Shown here piece by piece: positions 25,801-37,872 of a stretch of 64,000 nt of DNA. Numbering within the stretch: position 1 is the first letter of the stretch; each line of letters begins with the position of its first letter. The notes below the pieces were generated by a model, which saw nothing but the letters and a program-made list of their open reading frames with translations, ran no database searches and was not told where the DNA came from. Source of the stretch: Rhyzopertha dominica (taxonomy: Eukaryota; Arthropoda; Insecta; Coleoptera; Bostrichidae); NCBI GenBank assembly GCA_025024175.1, contig QCXZ01000137.1:80042680-80106679 (forward strand), in the 5' to 3' direction. Made by a program: the position numbers and the translations under genes.

Positions 25801-28800
25801 AACTCTGTTAACGAAACTAAATTATTTTTATGTAATAAAGATAAATTACAATTTTGATTAAGTAATTTTGAAATTTTTAAGTTTGTTGGTCAAATCCAGT
25901 GTATTTTTAATGACAAAGGAATTTTCAAAACTTAGAACTAAATACGTATTTTTTAAGCGGGAATTAAAGTTGGATTCTTGGAACAGGGTTCTTGGTATCG
26001 AAAAAAATTGAAACAGTTTAGACAGGTACAAACCTACATTTTGAAAAATTTTGCTTTCATGACGCGTCAAATGAGAACGGTACGACACTGATAAGATTTG
26101 CAGCAGTCCATGGTTTACTATATATTAAAAAAATGCGAAATCTTCTTATTCCTAGGTAGGACGTCGCTATTTTTAATTTTAAAAGGTTTTAAAAGGTATA
26201 AATACAAAAGTCGGAATAAACAGAGAGAAAAAAGTTATGGCCAATTCTTAAAAATAACTGATTTTTGAAGCGATAGCACATTTGTATTTAAGAACAGTAA
26301 GCTTGTACCAGATTTAAAAAATGATAGCTTGTTTGCAAAATTGCATGATATTATCTGAGGACATCATTTTAGTTAGTAATAATGAGGGGTTTGTGATCAT
26401 GTAACAAACAGCACTTGCACTTTTTAAACAGAGTCTGAAATATAACGAAAGGAACATAATGCAATTGTTAATTGTTTTTTTTTTACACAAAAATCAAAAT
26501 TAATTTTGGATTACTGAAGTTGTAGAAAAAAGAACTTTAGGTAACTGTCTTTTAAAGTTCCAATCGCAGTAGAATATCTTTAATTTATCCAGAAAAAAAA
26601 TAAGAAACCCACAATAACATGACGAATTTATTAATTGTAAATAAGTAAACTTCTGGACAAAATTATTTTTTTTAATTCAGAAGTAACGAGAACTGTTAAC
26701 ATGCTAACTGTCTACAAGGCTTTGGACCTCTTCTGACGTTTCAAACAGATTTTGTTTTGTTTGTTGTTCAGTCGCCTATGATCAAAGTTGATGTGAATTG
26801 AGGTAACTTTTGTAGTCGACCGTATCCACATACGCCTTTTAAAGTTCATTTAAAAAGTGTTTTTTCTTCGAATAAGGTTGTCGAAGAATTAAGCTAGTGT
26901 ATCCATAATTGCACATCCGTCAAGACAAAAGGATGTTGCAGTTTTTGCAGTCTCCTACGACACAGCGTCTATAAAATGTATGGAGCAGAACAGAACATCC
27001 GGTCAAGTTTAAAATGGAAGGTCATATTTCATGAACCGTCGTGTGACACCCCCACTGGTTTGCTTTTTACGAGATATGATTTTTGTGGGTGTTTTATGTA
27101 ATGAATTATGGTGCCGTAGTTGTGACTTGAATTACGGAATAGAATGAGAAGTAAAGGGGGCGTTCTTGTAGGATGGATAAAGAGCCGGTACATTTACGAT
27201 TTAGAAGGGCAAAGGACCACTTTCGTAAAAATTTGTTACATTTTGTTGTCTATAATATCTGTAGGATGACGGGATGGAAAAAACTGATTAAGCAGCTATT
27301 TCTCATAAAGATTGGATTGAAATTTTGCGTGATCTACTTTTTCAAAATTCTTAGTTAGCTTTAATTCAAATAGCTGATTTTGTTAACGGAATTAAGTATT
27401 ATTGTATTTTTTTTTCATTAATATGGACCGATCCAACAGTACTATCCTTATACTGTTGGATCAAAGTAAAGCCTTTGACCTCGTAAATTTTGAATTGTTG
27501 ATTGGTAAATTGGTTACATAGGTTTTGACCAGGTCGCACAGAGATGGTTTTCAAGCTATCTCTACGGCAGGATGCAAAGAATAATACCAAACGATTTTTT
27601 ACACTCAGATCTAAAAAAAATTAATAGAAGTGGCGTCCCTCAGGGTAGTATCTTGGGGCCTATATTATTCTTACTGTATACTTTTGATTTGCCTGCAGCT
27701 TTGTTTAGTTCACAGATTCAGCTTTATGCTGATGACGCTCAGCTGTATCTTCCTTGTATCACAGGAGATGTTGATAATGCAAAAGCTGCTATTAATCATG
27801 ATTTAAATTTGTTTTCCAAGTGGTGCCGGAAACCATGGTCTAAAGCTTAATCCTAAAAAATGTATTGCTATGTGCATTGGTAATCAGCATTGCAGTGACC
27901 TCGTGTGTTCAAATTATAGTGTTACTATTGATGGAACTGTGCTTGATTGGGTAGACTCTGCTAAAAATTTGGGTGTCGTCTTTGATAGAAGTTTGTGTTT
28001 TAACAAACATTGCCAAGAAGTGTACTAAATATGTCTTTTTAAATTAAAAACCATGTATGGCTTAAGGGACATCTTGGATGATAATGTAAAGTTAAAATTA
28101 GTAAAGGCATTAATTTATCCTCATGTAGATTATTGTTCTGAAGTTCACTATCGTTTTATGCCCGAATACAACCAATTAAAAATTCAACGAGTCCAGAATA
28201 CTTGTATAAGATACGTGTGTAGGGTTCCATTCAGAGAGCACATCACTCCATATTTAATTCGTTTAAATGAACCAAAAATGAATCTCAGGATGGAATACCT
28301 ATATAGCGTACTACTGCATAAGATTTATACTAATAGGGTACCTTCTTGTCTAACAGATATTCTTGTCAGACGCGCTCAAATTCACGATGTCAATGTTAGA
28401 TATAATTCTTTTACCGTGGCTCAACATCGCACATCAAAATTTGAGGGTAGTTATGGTTACATAGCTTCTACATTATTGAATAAAATTCTTGATATCGTAG
28501 AGCTGCCACTGGCGGCGTCCAGTCGTCGTCTTAGGCATCGTTTTTTCAGTAATTTGCAATTGGATTGATTTGTATGTTAGTTTTTTATATAACGCGTTTC
28601 ATGTACATTTATTTGTAAACGGGGGAGTAGTAGAATGACCGACGTCAAATCTCCTACCTTTTGTGTACATTATTTTGCACAATAAATAACTTTATTACGA
28701 GGCATGTTTTTTAAGTAAGTACCGTTTTGCGATTCCGCCGCCGCAGCGCTACGGTCGGCATTCCACGCATGCGCGCTGGTTACCTACATCTCTTGTCTAC

Positions 28801-31800
28801 GCACTGACGCCATTACAGTTTGATTCTTCATTGTATACGTTGTTTACTGAGTGTTTAAGATGCCTCCGACAATCGTGAGTCCCGCCGATTGTGAAGTAGG
28901 GGCTGTTATACGATTTCTTAGTGCTAAAGGCGTAAAATCGATGGATATTCATCGTGAGATCTGTGAAGTTTACGGACAAAACAGTATGAGTGATGGAAAG
29001 GTAAGGAAATGGGTGAGATCATTTAAAGATGGCCGCACAAATGTGCATGATGAAGAACGGAGTGGGCGTCCTTCGGTCGTTAATGAAGATTTGGTGCAGA
29101 AAGTGAACGAGAAGGTGAGAGAAAACAAACGCTTTACAATTTCATCATTGTGCGACTGATTTCCTCAATATTCTCGTAGTGTTTTGTATCGCATTGTGAC
29201 CGAGAACTTGAATTACCGGAAATTGTGTTCACGTTGGGTTCCGAAATTGTTGACGGATTTGCACAAAACCCAACGTTTAGGCAGTGCATTGACTTTCCTT
29301 GAGCGGTACCACAATGAAGGTGAAGATTTTTTAGACCAAATTGTTACTCTTGACGAAACATGGGTGGCCTACGTCACACCAGAATCGAAACAGCAATCCA
29401 TGGAATGGCGACATTCATCATCACCCAAAAAAGTGAAGTTTAAGCAAACAATTTCTGCCCGGAAAATCATGTGCACAGTTTTTTGGGACAGAAAAGGAGC
29501 ATTGCCTCGTGATGAGACAATCAATGCAGCGTCTTATTGTAAGACATTGAACAATCTGCGTCGTGCAATCCAGAACAAAAGACGTGGCAAGTTGAGTAAG
29601 GGTATCGTTTTGCTGCATGACAATGCCCGTCCACATGTGGCTAATCGGACCAAAGATTTCATCAAATCTTTTAAATGGGAAACTCTAGATCATCCTCCAT
29701 ACAGCCCTGATCTGGCGCCCAGCGACTACCATTTGTTCCTGCACTTGAAGAAACACCTGGGTGGTCAGCGTCTTCAAGACGATAACGAAGTCGAAACATT
29801 TGTGATACAGTGGTTAACAACTCAGGCGGCAGAATTTTATGAGGAGGGTATTCAAAAACTGGTGCCACGTTATGACAAGTGCCTCAATATTCACGGAAAT
29901 TATGTAGAAAAGTAGATTAAGGTACAGGCTTTCATGTAAGATAAAATTATTGCGATATCTTTGCACGTCTTTTTTTAATTCCAAAACGGTACTTACTTAA
30001 AAAACATGCCTCGTATTATTATTATAAGAACGGTTTCTTTGCCTCTATGGCCCCTCCTCGTAAATCGAAACAACCACTTGCGCGTTATTTTCCGTTTTAG
30101 CTCGAACCACAGCTCAAATTAAACCTCGCCAACAAACTGCACGCTCGTAATTTATTGTGCTCGTGTCTTGTTTTGTTTAATGTAGGTTTGTACAATTAGA
30201 ATAAATACATCATGCATCATGCGGTACCAGTGCAGCTGAATGAGCAATGACATGCGAGAGATAGTGTCTTTGACAAATTTATGTCATTTACTTATATGCG
30301 ATAGTGAAATAGGAAAGCGCCCATGTCTGCGAGCAAATCGACATAATTTATCACAAAACACCAGTAATAGTAATTGTGGCGAAAAATCGTTTGTAAACAA
30401 CCCGGAGCTAGCTGAATCTTTCACCATTACACCAGCGTCAAACCCACATGAATGATTTTTTATCGAGTAGAGCAATTTCTCTTTATACCTCGTTTTCAGA
30501 ATGTCTTATCACATTTTGTGTGTTATATAATTTTTCTTCATGAGACCACCTGTTGCGCGGTCGTTGAAAAGCAAACCGAAATATACTTCCCGTCAAACAA
30601 TATTTAGTTAATATTCTACGATGGTTCTAACACGAACGACAAGCAAATCGTAACCGCCTCGTTAACGTAGAGCATAATTAGCTGTTCGAAGAAAAAAATT
30701 GCAGACAGCGCGTTCGCAAGTCCGTGCCAACATAAATTAACAATTCGTTAGCTTTGGACAGTTTTAAAAATGCCCCCATGCAAATTTGACGGAGCCAGCA
30801 CTAGAGGTTAATGACGTTGGTTGCCCTCCGCCACATTTCTAAAGATAAGGGTGATTATAATCATGCCCTTGTGATCTACATCCCTAATGTGGAAGAATTA
30901 ACTTCAACTATTCTTTCTGGTTCTAAATTTATGGATACCTGATTCAATTAATAATTTAATTTTACACGGTGTCTATAAGAAGTCTGCACAAAATACTGTA
31001 TGTCAAAGTTATTATTTTTAAACCTCTCTGTATTTTCCTTATTGTATAATGACAATGCATTGAGGTTATTTTATTTTGACAGGGATAAAACTTTTTTCAT
31101 TTGTAAGATATTTTGCAATTCTGTCCCTAATGTTCCGTGTATGATTTATAGACATTTTTCTGTTTTTGAATAGGATTTAGGATAAAATTCAGACAAACTT
31201 AATTTGAATTGTTTTTTATTTAGCATTTATCTATCATAGTGGGATCAAAGCCACTGTCTGAACGCTAATTGTTTTGTAATGTTTAATTCATTGTCAAAAT
31301 CTGCTTTGTTCAATGGAAGATTTAAAGGTCTATGAAGTAAACTATGAAAGGGTGACAATTTAGTGTTTGTGTGGATTGTTTAGATCGTGCATTAATTAAA
31401 CTGCCGTTGTCAGTTTTATATATATGCTGAAATTCAGCTTTCCTGAATTTTTGTTTAGGGTGAGACTTAAAAAACTTAATCTGTTATTTGTTTCTTTTTG
31501 AATAGTGAATTGTGTCTGTTTATTAATTCTGTCTATGTAATTTACAAATTGATTTAAAGTCTTAACATGTACCTGTCCAAATACAGAAAATGTCGTCAAC
31601 ATATCTTGCCCAAAAGTGGATTTTTCAACCAATTAATTTTTTGAATGTAATATTTTTGTCTAAAAATTGTTCATACAGAATTGAGCCAATAAGGAGATAG
31701 TGGGGAACCACGCCACCCTTTCGTGTGTAATATTTGTTATTAAAACGAAAATAATTCTTTCTTTTTTAGGTAACTTAAATATGTTTTTGTGAAAGATCTT

Positions 31801-34800
31801 TAATTTTACTAATTGGTATGGAAGTGTATAAACTTTTGACTGCAAATGAAAGTAGTTTTGCGTTACTAAGCCAGGGAAATGTTTTTTTATATTTGGAGTG
31901 AAGTGTAATGAGTTTTTTTTAACTGGAAATTGAGGCCTAAAATTAATGAGTTCTGATACCAAATCACTGAGATTCTTGCAAACTTTGTAAATTGGTGTAA
32001 TAATATTAGCCACTACTGGTTTCATTAGTATATTTTCTTTACGTAATTATGGAAGAACATATAATATTCGTGCTTGTGGGTTAGTAATTTTTAAACTATA
32101 AATTTTTATATCATCAATCAATATCAATATAGTGCTGCTTGTTTTTAATAATAATAGTAACTTAATAGTAAAAGAGTATTGATTTATTTACTTTTAATCG
32201 TTTGCAAATCTGACTTGTTAGTATTAATGTTAATTTTTATGCAAATTTTACGTCCACAATGAATAAATTTGTCTTTTTCCCCGAGTTACATTAGGACAGA
32301 ATTTCAAACCTTTGTTCAAAAGATCTATTTTACCTTCATTGAAATTAATGTCGGTCAGGTTTTTAATTCTAGAATAAAATACAGGTGTAAAACTATCTTG
32401 ATGCATTATCAGAAACAACAAAGTTAGACTTACATGCTTTTAAATTCTTTAATTTCTTGAGCTATTGGAGGTACTGTATAATGTATAATGCATTGGTATC
32501 TTCTCTAAATTGACGGTCCAGCATATCGAATTCTGTGGCATTTTGAGTCTCTAGTAGTCTTCTGTGTAGTTTGAGAGCTTGTCTGGTATGCTAGAAGAGT
32601 CTATAAATTACGCAGGAAACATTAGTGACAGAAGAAGCATTAAACGATCCCTATAGATCATAACTTTTTGTGCCTCGGTATATCAAATTTCTAGTTAAAG
32701 TTCTTATTACCTGATACGTTTTCTTTAAAAAAGGTCCATGTCGCTTCGAGCATCCATTTGTCAAACAATTCGATTGTAATTTTGAACTTTACCGTTTATT
32801 TCTTCTCCTTTTTTCGCTATAGTCGTAGTCTAAGCTAACACTCATGTGACTGATATAAATACGAGTATTTAATCAAAATTTTTATTTATCGGTGAGTGGT
32901 GTTTTACAAGGAGGGGTACAACAAATTTACATAGTGAACACATTTATGCTGACGAAAACCCACATTCAACAAAGGTTTTATACATTATCAACCTAGGGAA
33001 TTTTAAAATTAATGTGTGGGCAGGAATTATTGATAGATAGGTCCCTATCATTTTACTACCCCGTCTAAATGGTTTAAATAGATTTGGTAAATTTGTTGGA
33101 TAAACTACTAGATACTAGACAAGACATGGGTTCATGCACTGCGGTGCACCACCACATTTCACCCTAAACATCAGAAATAGTTTAAATGAGAATTTCCTGA
33201 AACAGTGGCCCACCTCGTACACCGGATTTGACCTCTGTGGATTCTAAACCAATAAACACTGAACTGCGGGCGCGAATACAAAATTTTACGATTAAATCCA
33301 GAGATGATGGGTAGAGAGTAGTTCGATTTTCTCCGTGAATCAATCTTTGTATGCATGAAAACGGAGGTCAATTTGAAATTATTTACTCGCAGCTACAACA
33401 ATTTTGTAACGCAAATCTGCAAACGTGTATTATTATTATTGTTAATAAACCAAAATTATTAAAAAAGATTAATACGTAGTAATCAACGGTATCGCCTCTG
33501 CTCTATTCAAACTAAAGATAGTTGTTTGCCTCAGCTCCACACGTTTTTCTCCATGCAATTAACTATACCGCGTCCTTTTTTTCTCGGCAATACGGCGCGC
33601 TTTGCAGCCGTACACTTTTTGCGGGTAGTTAGCAAAAAACTGATTCCTGTAGCAACAACACAGGTTGCTTACAAATTTGAATCGTTTCATTTATCAGTGC
33701 TACTCGGGATGCCAACGCGGGTGATCATTGGTTAAAGTTGATTGTTGTTGAGGTACATTAACAAGTACATTATAATGATTATGTACGGCAATCTTCTTGG
33801 GACGCGTTTTAATAATGGACTACGCCAAAAAATTGTCTCGGTGTTTGTGATGGCATCGCCATGAAGATCGAGTTGGATTCCCCTACCATTGTAAGTTGCT
33901 AACCATTTTGATGGTTTGTTTTTAACACTAGTTTGTGGATAATTTTGTTTGCGATTTCATGTTCGATTGATACTTAGGAAATACTTATTAATCTAACCAG
34001 TTTTCACGAATATGAATAGTGAAATTGATTGCTTTCATCGAGATTTCGAGAATTTAAACTTGAAGATAATCCAAAACTTAAATAGGTCTGTGACGTATTT
34101 CAAACTCAGGTGGTTCTACTTATTGCCCGTTCAAAATAATTATTTAAACCTCAAGAACACCCAACACTTTAGGCTTCTTCTAGCTCCGCATCGCTCATTT
34201 AGAAAATTCTGCTGTTTTAATTTCTCGAAAAGGCAACATTGCGTCGCAAAAGTGGAGAACTACCAATTATTAATAAACAAAAACACGGCTGCCGTTTCCA
34301 GAATTGTCAATTCAGACAATTATCAAGAAAATCGTGACTGAACATCATCAAACATCAAATAGATTTCAGAAAAGCTTGCTTCGCAAGTTTATTAAAAAAA
34401 TATCCATTTTGATATTATAGGAAAATGACATGAATAACTTTGTCTACATTTAGTGCGCTCGTGTAAGTACTTTTGAAACAAGCATTTTTAATATACTATT
34501 TAGTAATTCAAATATTAATTATTAAATGAAAAGTACTTCATTTATTACATACTTTGATCTACAAATAAAAATTAATTCATTAATTGTGTAACTGTAACAC
34601 AGCTTTAATTTATTTCTTAAGACAACCGAAATAAAGATTTTTAACACAGGGCGACCCACTTTCTTTGGCATTTTAGGGTACAAGATACAAGCTATACAAT
34701 ATTGTTATTGTTACTATGTATCGAAGGTCTAAAAATAGTACGAAAAGTCCTACATAATTTTTCTTTAAATTGATTCTTAACGGAGCTATACTCCCCTAAA

Positions 34801-35354
34801 AAGAAAAGAAACAAAAAAGCTGCCATGGAAATGTATTGACATATAAAAACAAAAAGTAGCCTAAGAATGAAAAATAATTAGCAAGAAAACTTTTATAAGG
34901 ACATTTTGCTTGAAAGTTCATATCTATAAAATAAACTCCGTATATCTACGTAATTAGTTATTGTTCTTTTAACGACGTAGGTAACAAATAATTGTTCAAA
35001 TTCGTCTCTAAAGCTGTATAATTGAATAACATTTAACGGATATACATACTTTCTGCTTTACAATGTAGATAAATATTTTGTAGTTGAAAATTTTAGTGTT
35101 AGGAAGATAGATTACTTAAAATTTTAAATTTTAGTTGTTATCAGAATTTTCTTTACATTTACATATACTCACCTTGAATGGTCCAAATCCCTTTTGTTCC
35201 CTAACAACAAACTGGTGTAGTAAGACGGTAATTTCAACTTCGCTAGCTGTCCAAGAAGTTCTTGAGCTTCATGAAAGCTATGCCTGTCACTCACTGAGTA
35301 GACGATGACGAAGGCTTCACCCCACCTGAGGTGTTCATAGAGACAGCCGTTTTT
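19899..35354 (-). CDS. RERG/RASL11-type Ras-like small GTPase, last two exons
   Basis: Two exons join in phase: 35173-35354 and 19899-20157, split inside an Arg codon across a 15,015-bp intron. The upstream exon reads CLYEHLRWGEAFVIVYSVSD and ends GNKRDLDHSR, the G4 motif (NKxD) of Ras proteins with the RWGE and LDHSRQ signatures of RERG. The downstream exon has CQFYEVSAAENF, the G5 region typical of RERG/RASL11 (CFYEVS), and a basic tail rich in R and K without a CaaX box, as expected for this subfamily. The stop is at 19899-19901. Family knowledge: RERG/RASL proteins are unprenylated Ras relatives with growth-regulatory roles. P-loop and switch exons are not seen up to position 64000, so the gene is 5'-incomplete. 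It converges tail-to-tail with sws. RGK-family membership was considered, but the LDHSRQ motif fits RERG better. Confidence 0.85.
20531..21590 (-). repeat. 1.06-kb dispersed repeat, copy A (PLE 3'-end copy)
   Basis: This stretch matches 24218-25269 in the same orientation across its whole length, from TTTTGTACTAAGCATTCATA to AATTGAAATTACAAAAA, with small differences. Shared landmarks are GTAGGGACGCGTCCCTCGCC, GCCGCCATCTTGGTCACTAC and TATACAGGGTG. Copy B continues into Penelope-like coding remnants at its right edge, so I infer that the repeat is the 3' untranslated end of a minus-strand PLE. Copy A would be a 5'-truncated insertion of the same family. Confidence 0.7.
22320..23010 (-). mobile_element. 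Penelope-like element fragment, GIY-YIG end, minus copy
   Basis: The minus-strand frame at 22490-22804 has FKTRIKERLRSWRLAQNYSQ, FANHFLDTDNTFEINNNVDI and NSQVNFEPTSLI. This is the C-terminal side of a PLE endonuclease domain (the region after the GQTGRSFKTR motif). The segment 22330-22400 matches the 3' flank of the plus-strand copy next to it. The upstream reverse transcriptase is absent. Frames are broken at the C-terminus. Confidence 0.75.
23011..23440 (+). mobile_element. Penelope-like element fragment, plus copy, inverted to its neighbour
   Basis: The same endonuclease segment as 22490-22804 is read here on the plus strand: FKTTIKEHLKSW, LAQNYSLFANHVLETDHIFE, NNNIDILHIEQKGQLLSSLE, with stops in between. 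The 3' part GATGATGAGGTTGCATTAAT (about 23323) mirrors 22340-22365 of the other copy. The two copies point away from each other around position 23010. The minus copy is longer by roughly 110 bp within the arm, so they are two insertions or rearranged copies, not a perfect palindrome. Confidence 0.72.
23763..23791 (-). ncRNA. Hammerhead-ribozyme-like core (minus strand)
   Basis: On the minus strand this reads CTGAGGA, one A, GGTTTT, AGCC, AAAACC, GAAACG. It therefore has a CUGANGA box, a perfect 6-bp stem II, and a GAAA box. Such cores are known in Penelope-like elements. The extra A between CUGAGGA and stem II departs from the strict hammerhead consensus, and stems I and III were not resolved, so activity is uncertain. 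Confidence 0.35.
24218..25269 (-). repeat. 1.05-kb dispersed repeat, copy B (3' end of a minus-strand PLE)
   Basis: Direct repeat of 20531-21590. Its right edge joins PLE coding remnants (25270-26110), whose reading direction puts this segment at the 3' end. The same short segment near 25080-25265 also occurs in both arms of the PLE at 60570-61780. A 116-codon plus-strand ORF inside (24198-24548) has no recognised similarity and is disrupted in copy A. Confidence 0.7.
25270..26110 (-). mobile_element. Penelope-like element coding remnant
   Basis: Minus-strand frames give a GLAMGS..LSPF reverse transcriptase motif (around 25710-25750), FDLNNFLTFIN (around 25560-25600) and, nearer the 3' end, MGRSFLTRGKEQ (around 25380-25410). 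The last is nearly identical to the GIY-YIG stretch of the PLE at 60865-61476. Many stops and frameshifts are present. The ORF at 25858-26088 (SFENSFVIKNTLDL) probably belongs to its upstream part. Confidence 0.65.
27360..28695 (+). mobile_element. 5'-truncated non-LTR retrotransposon (Jockey/CR1-like LINE)
   Basis: Reverse transcriptase motifs in order: ILILLDQSKAFDLVNFELL (first Asp block), FDQVAQRWFSSYLYGRMQ, RSGVPQGSILGPILFLLYTF, LYADDAQLYLPC (catalytic YADD), then LDWVDSAKNLGV. The C-terminal domain at 28053-28568 (VKALIYPHVDYC to HRFFSNLQLD) is an open 171-codon stretch. At least two frameshifts or stops separate the blocks. The 3' end is AATAAATAACTTTATTA, and an A/T tail of TTA repeats resumes beyond the mariner inserted at 28698. 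No 5' half or endonuclease domain was recognised; weakly similar sequence may extend left to about 27170. Confidence 0.85.
28698..30013 (+). mobile_element. Near-intact mariner transposon, 1,316 bp
   Basis: Terminal inverted repeats begin CGAGGCATGTTTTTTAAG and pair over about 31 bp (to ACCGTTTT). The element is flanked by TA at 28696-28697 and 30014-30015. The transposase frame runs from ATG at 28860 to the stop ending at 29915, about 351 codons. Its only interruption is one in-frame TGA at 29157-29159, after SSLCD. Catalytic triad segments are [20 protein letters not shown] and [12 protein letters not shown], with exactly 34 residues between the last two Asp residues, so it is DD34D. An N-terminal HTH region and the conserved WVPKLLT motif are present. 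It inserted into the tail of the LINE to its left. Confidence 0.96.
28860..29915 (+). pseudogene. mariner transposase with a single premature stop
   Basis: Cut-and-paste transposase of the Tc1/mariner superfamily. It binds the terminal repeats and moves the element to TA sites. The frame is continuous on both sides of one TGA at 29157-29159, roughly residue 100, between the DNA-binding and catalytic domains. All three catalytic aspartates are kept, so inactivation appears recent. The same gene, with an internal deletion instead, lies at 13926-14402 on the minus strand, where the start codon region reads [13 protein letters not shown]. Confidence 0.93.
30016..31380. other. RERG-like intron sequence: no gene recognised
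   Basis: The left edge continues the TTA-rich tail of the LINE. The interior has GC-richer single-copy-looking sequence (30050-30860) without convincing exons on either strand. Confidence 0.4.
31396..32450 (-). mobile_element. Penelope-like element fragment (N-terminus and reverse transcriptase)
   Basis: The minus strand read from 32400 down gives FTPVFYSRIKNLTDINFNEG and IDLLNKGLKFCP, the PLE N-terminal signature (NL-GLKF-P). Then MKPVVANIITPIYKVCKNLS (32025) and, at 31396-31632, HVKTLNQFVNYIDRINKQTQ followed by FTIQKETNNRLSFLSLTLN, the segment after the catalytic YVDD. Frames are broken, and the endonuclease is not seen. Confidence 0.75.
32451..35172. other. RERG-like intron: no gene recognised
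   Basis: AT-rich sequence with a GC-richer patch at 33480-33900. ORFs at 33526-33735 and 34012-34341 have no recognised similarity and are taken as chance. No terminal repeats were noticed. Confidence 0.4.
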
Positions 35355-37872
35355 CTGGAACAAAATGTTAAAATTCACAATTTGATAGGCATCATCACAG
35401 CATATTAATGATGAAACTTGCTTCTAGAACCCGCTCATGTTATACCAGAAGTCACTTCGTTATTTTAAATAGAATCATATCATTTTTTGGGCATTTTTGG
35501 ATTCGCCTAATCATTACGGATCTTTTCATGTAAGACAACCTATATCTAGTTTCAGCCGTTTCAGTGCAATTAATTTTTTTTCTGAAAGTCTTCATTTTTG
35601 CAGTGCTCTGCAGAAATTTTCGTAGTTCGCAGATTCTTTTGGACCACAGAGTGTTCAAAATCTGCCGTTATTTCGAATACACTTTAACGGAGTAAAAGTC
35701 ATTTCTCTTAAATAGAACACCCTGTACATTTTGGGTCTGTCAGGAGCAGATTTTAATTGTATATTGATTGGTATCAACATTCCTTATACCTATCTGTTAT
35801 AGTTTTAAAGTTATAAGCGATTTTTTACGTTTTCGTCTTACTTGGTAACGTCAGCGTAAATTCACTTACGGAAAATAATTAAAAATAGCAGAATAATCTA
35901 TATATACTTGCATAGAGATTACAATATTGCGTTTATGCGTTTTGGAAATTCTGTAAACCTTCTTGATTAATAATTAGCTACACCATACTTAATAAAAAGT
36001 CGCGTGATTACCTATCTGTGGTAGTAGCTTTTGGAAACAATTTTAAAACAAATGAATGTTGCAAACGTCAAGACTAAATTTTATCGAAAATCTGCCGTGT
36101 AGTGCGTAAGTTTTACTTGTTTTTGATTTATGCTAGTGTTAAAAAGATACAGAACAACAATATTCGAAAGAAAACGTTTATAATTTGTTTCTGTTACATA
36201 GAAAATGCAACAAAGTTGTTGAAATAACTTGCCGAGTATGGAATATCCAGACCTGCCAGCGATGAATAAAACAAAATTTAGAAGACTGGAATCAAAAATG
36301 TTAAATACTAAGAATAATTTAAATCGCACAAGAAGAAATAGAAATAATAATAACATAACAAGAGTTAACAACAACAAAGAGTTAACGCAGCATATGTTCT
36401 ATGTAGTCTCCATTTCACTCAATACACCGACAATTTGCGAATGCACACTTCTTATATGTTGAGGATTCAGCTGATTAAAGGCAATTCTGACTCTCTGGAT
36501 GTCAAAAAAATATATTTCTTGTAATTTTTCTTTTCTGTAATTGGGTATTCACCTGTAGAACAGTGTAGAATAAATAAATAAATGAAGAACGAATTCTTCC
36601 AGACTCGATCAACTCAGTGGATCGGCAAGACGACTTAAATCGTAAATTTCTTGTCTGGGATTGTTTGATTATCTTTTTCGGTTCAATAATTGTCACTCGG
36701 TATAAGTAACCTGGATTTTATTTAATCAGATTTTGCAGCAGATTTACGTGAACAAAAGAATACTTTAACAAAAATCGAAAACATACCGGTTTTGAGGAAC
36801 TTGTAACGAGAAATTTAGTGACTTCGCACGTTGTGCTCGCAAATTTCAGCAATTTTAATCGAAGTTGTTGTTCGACCCAGTTGCAATGGCCGTCATTTCC
36901 GGGAGTAAAAGTCTCATTGCACTTTCGTCTGACGCGGTCGTCCAATGGCCAATCGGCCCGCAATGACAGGGTAAATTTATTTTATTTCGACAATGGCCGG
37001 TCAATTTTCTGCTCTCTTGTCCGATACGTAAAGTTCGCGTATAGCGTAGGTATTTTTACGATTGAGAACCGATCGCACTCTCTCTTGTAAATAATAAAAA
37101 CGTCGCGACGTCACGATGATTTATCGGCTGAGTTGGGGAAAAAAAGGAAAAATGCGACCGGATGGACGTGCAATGCGAAAAATTACGTGATGTTCGCGAA
37201 CTGATTTTAAATATCTCTTGTTGGTGTTACTCTACATTTTATAGAAAGTGGGTTTAGCATTTATGCTGATGGAGATAGCTTTCCCTTCCGATGCTGATGA
37301 AGGACATCTTGTAATAATTGTTTGGGCACAGTGCTCTGATTATTAAGTACATTGCAATGAAGTTCATGGTATTCATATTTTATGCAGATAAAGTATCATC
37401 TATGCAGAGGGTTTTACACCTTGATGGTCGGCCGTCCTAAACTATTGGGATGAATAGCACGCTTAAAAGTTCCTAAATGGGCCATATTCAAAAAAATCTT
37501 GTTGGCTAAAACTTTAACTTTTCCACTATACATTTTTGAAATTTGTTTGATAATTCAGCAATCAATAAAACATAGAAGATCTTATAACAAATTATATTTA
37601 ATGCAGACCTGATGCTAACTGGCGCGACCCGCGATATATTTTTATGTGATACTTTATTGGGTGTAAATTTTCCGAAGTATAAAATAAAAGCCTTTGCATG
37701 TCATAACGAATTTATACAAATTGAATATAAAAACATACAAATTAGTAAGTAGAAAATTATTTACATTTGTTAGAAAAAATTTACAATAGTGCACAATAAA
37801 ATTTATCCACGGCATCGATTATGTTCATTACAGCTTATTAGTAAGTACATTACAAGAGTCACAAATTAAAAA
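35355..37872. other. No gene recognised; possible 5' intron of the RERG-like gene
   Basis: I looked for a P-loop exon (GxxGVGKS/T followed by a YDPTLE-like effector) on the minus strand and did not find one. AACACCCTGTACATTTTGG at about 35718 resembles the right end of a TIR element, but no left end was seen. The 36830-37140 patch is GC-richer. Confidence 0.4.

Noticed and set aside
34012..34341. 109-codon plus-strand ORF
   Set aside because: No domain or family resemblance; its composition is like the AT-rich background.
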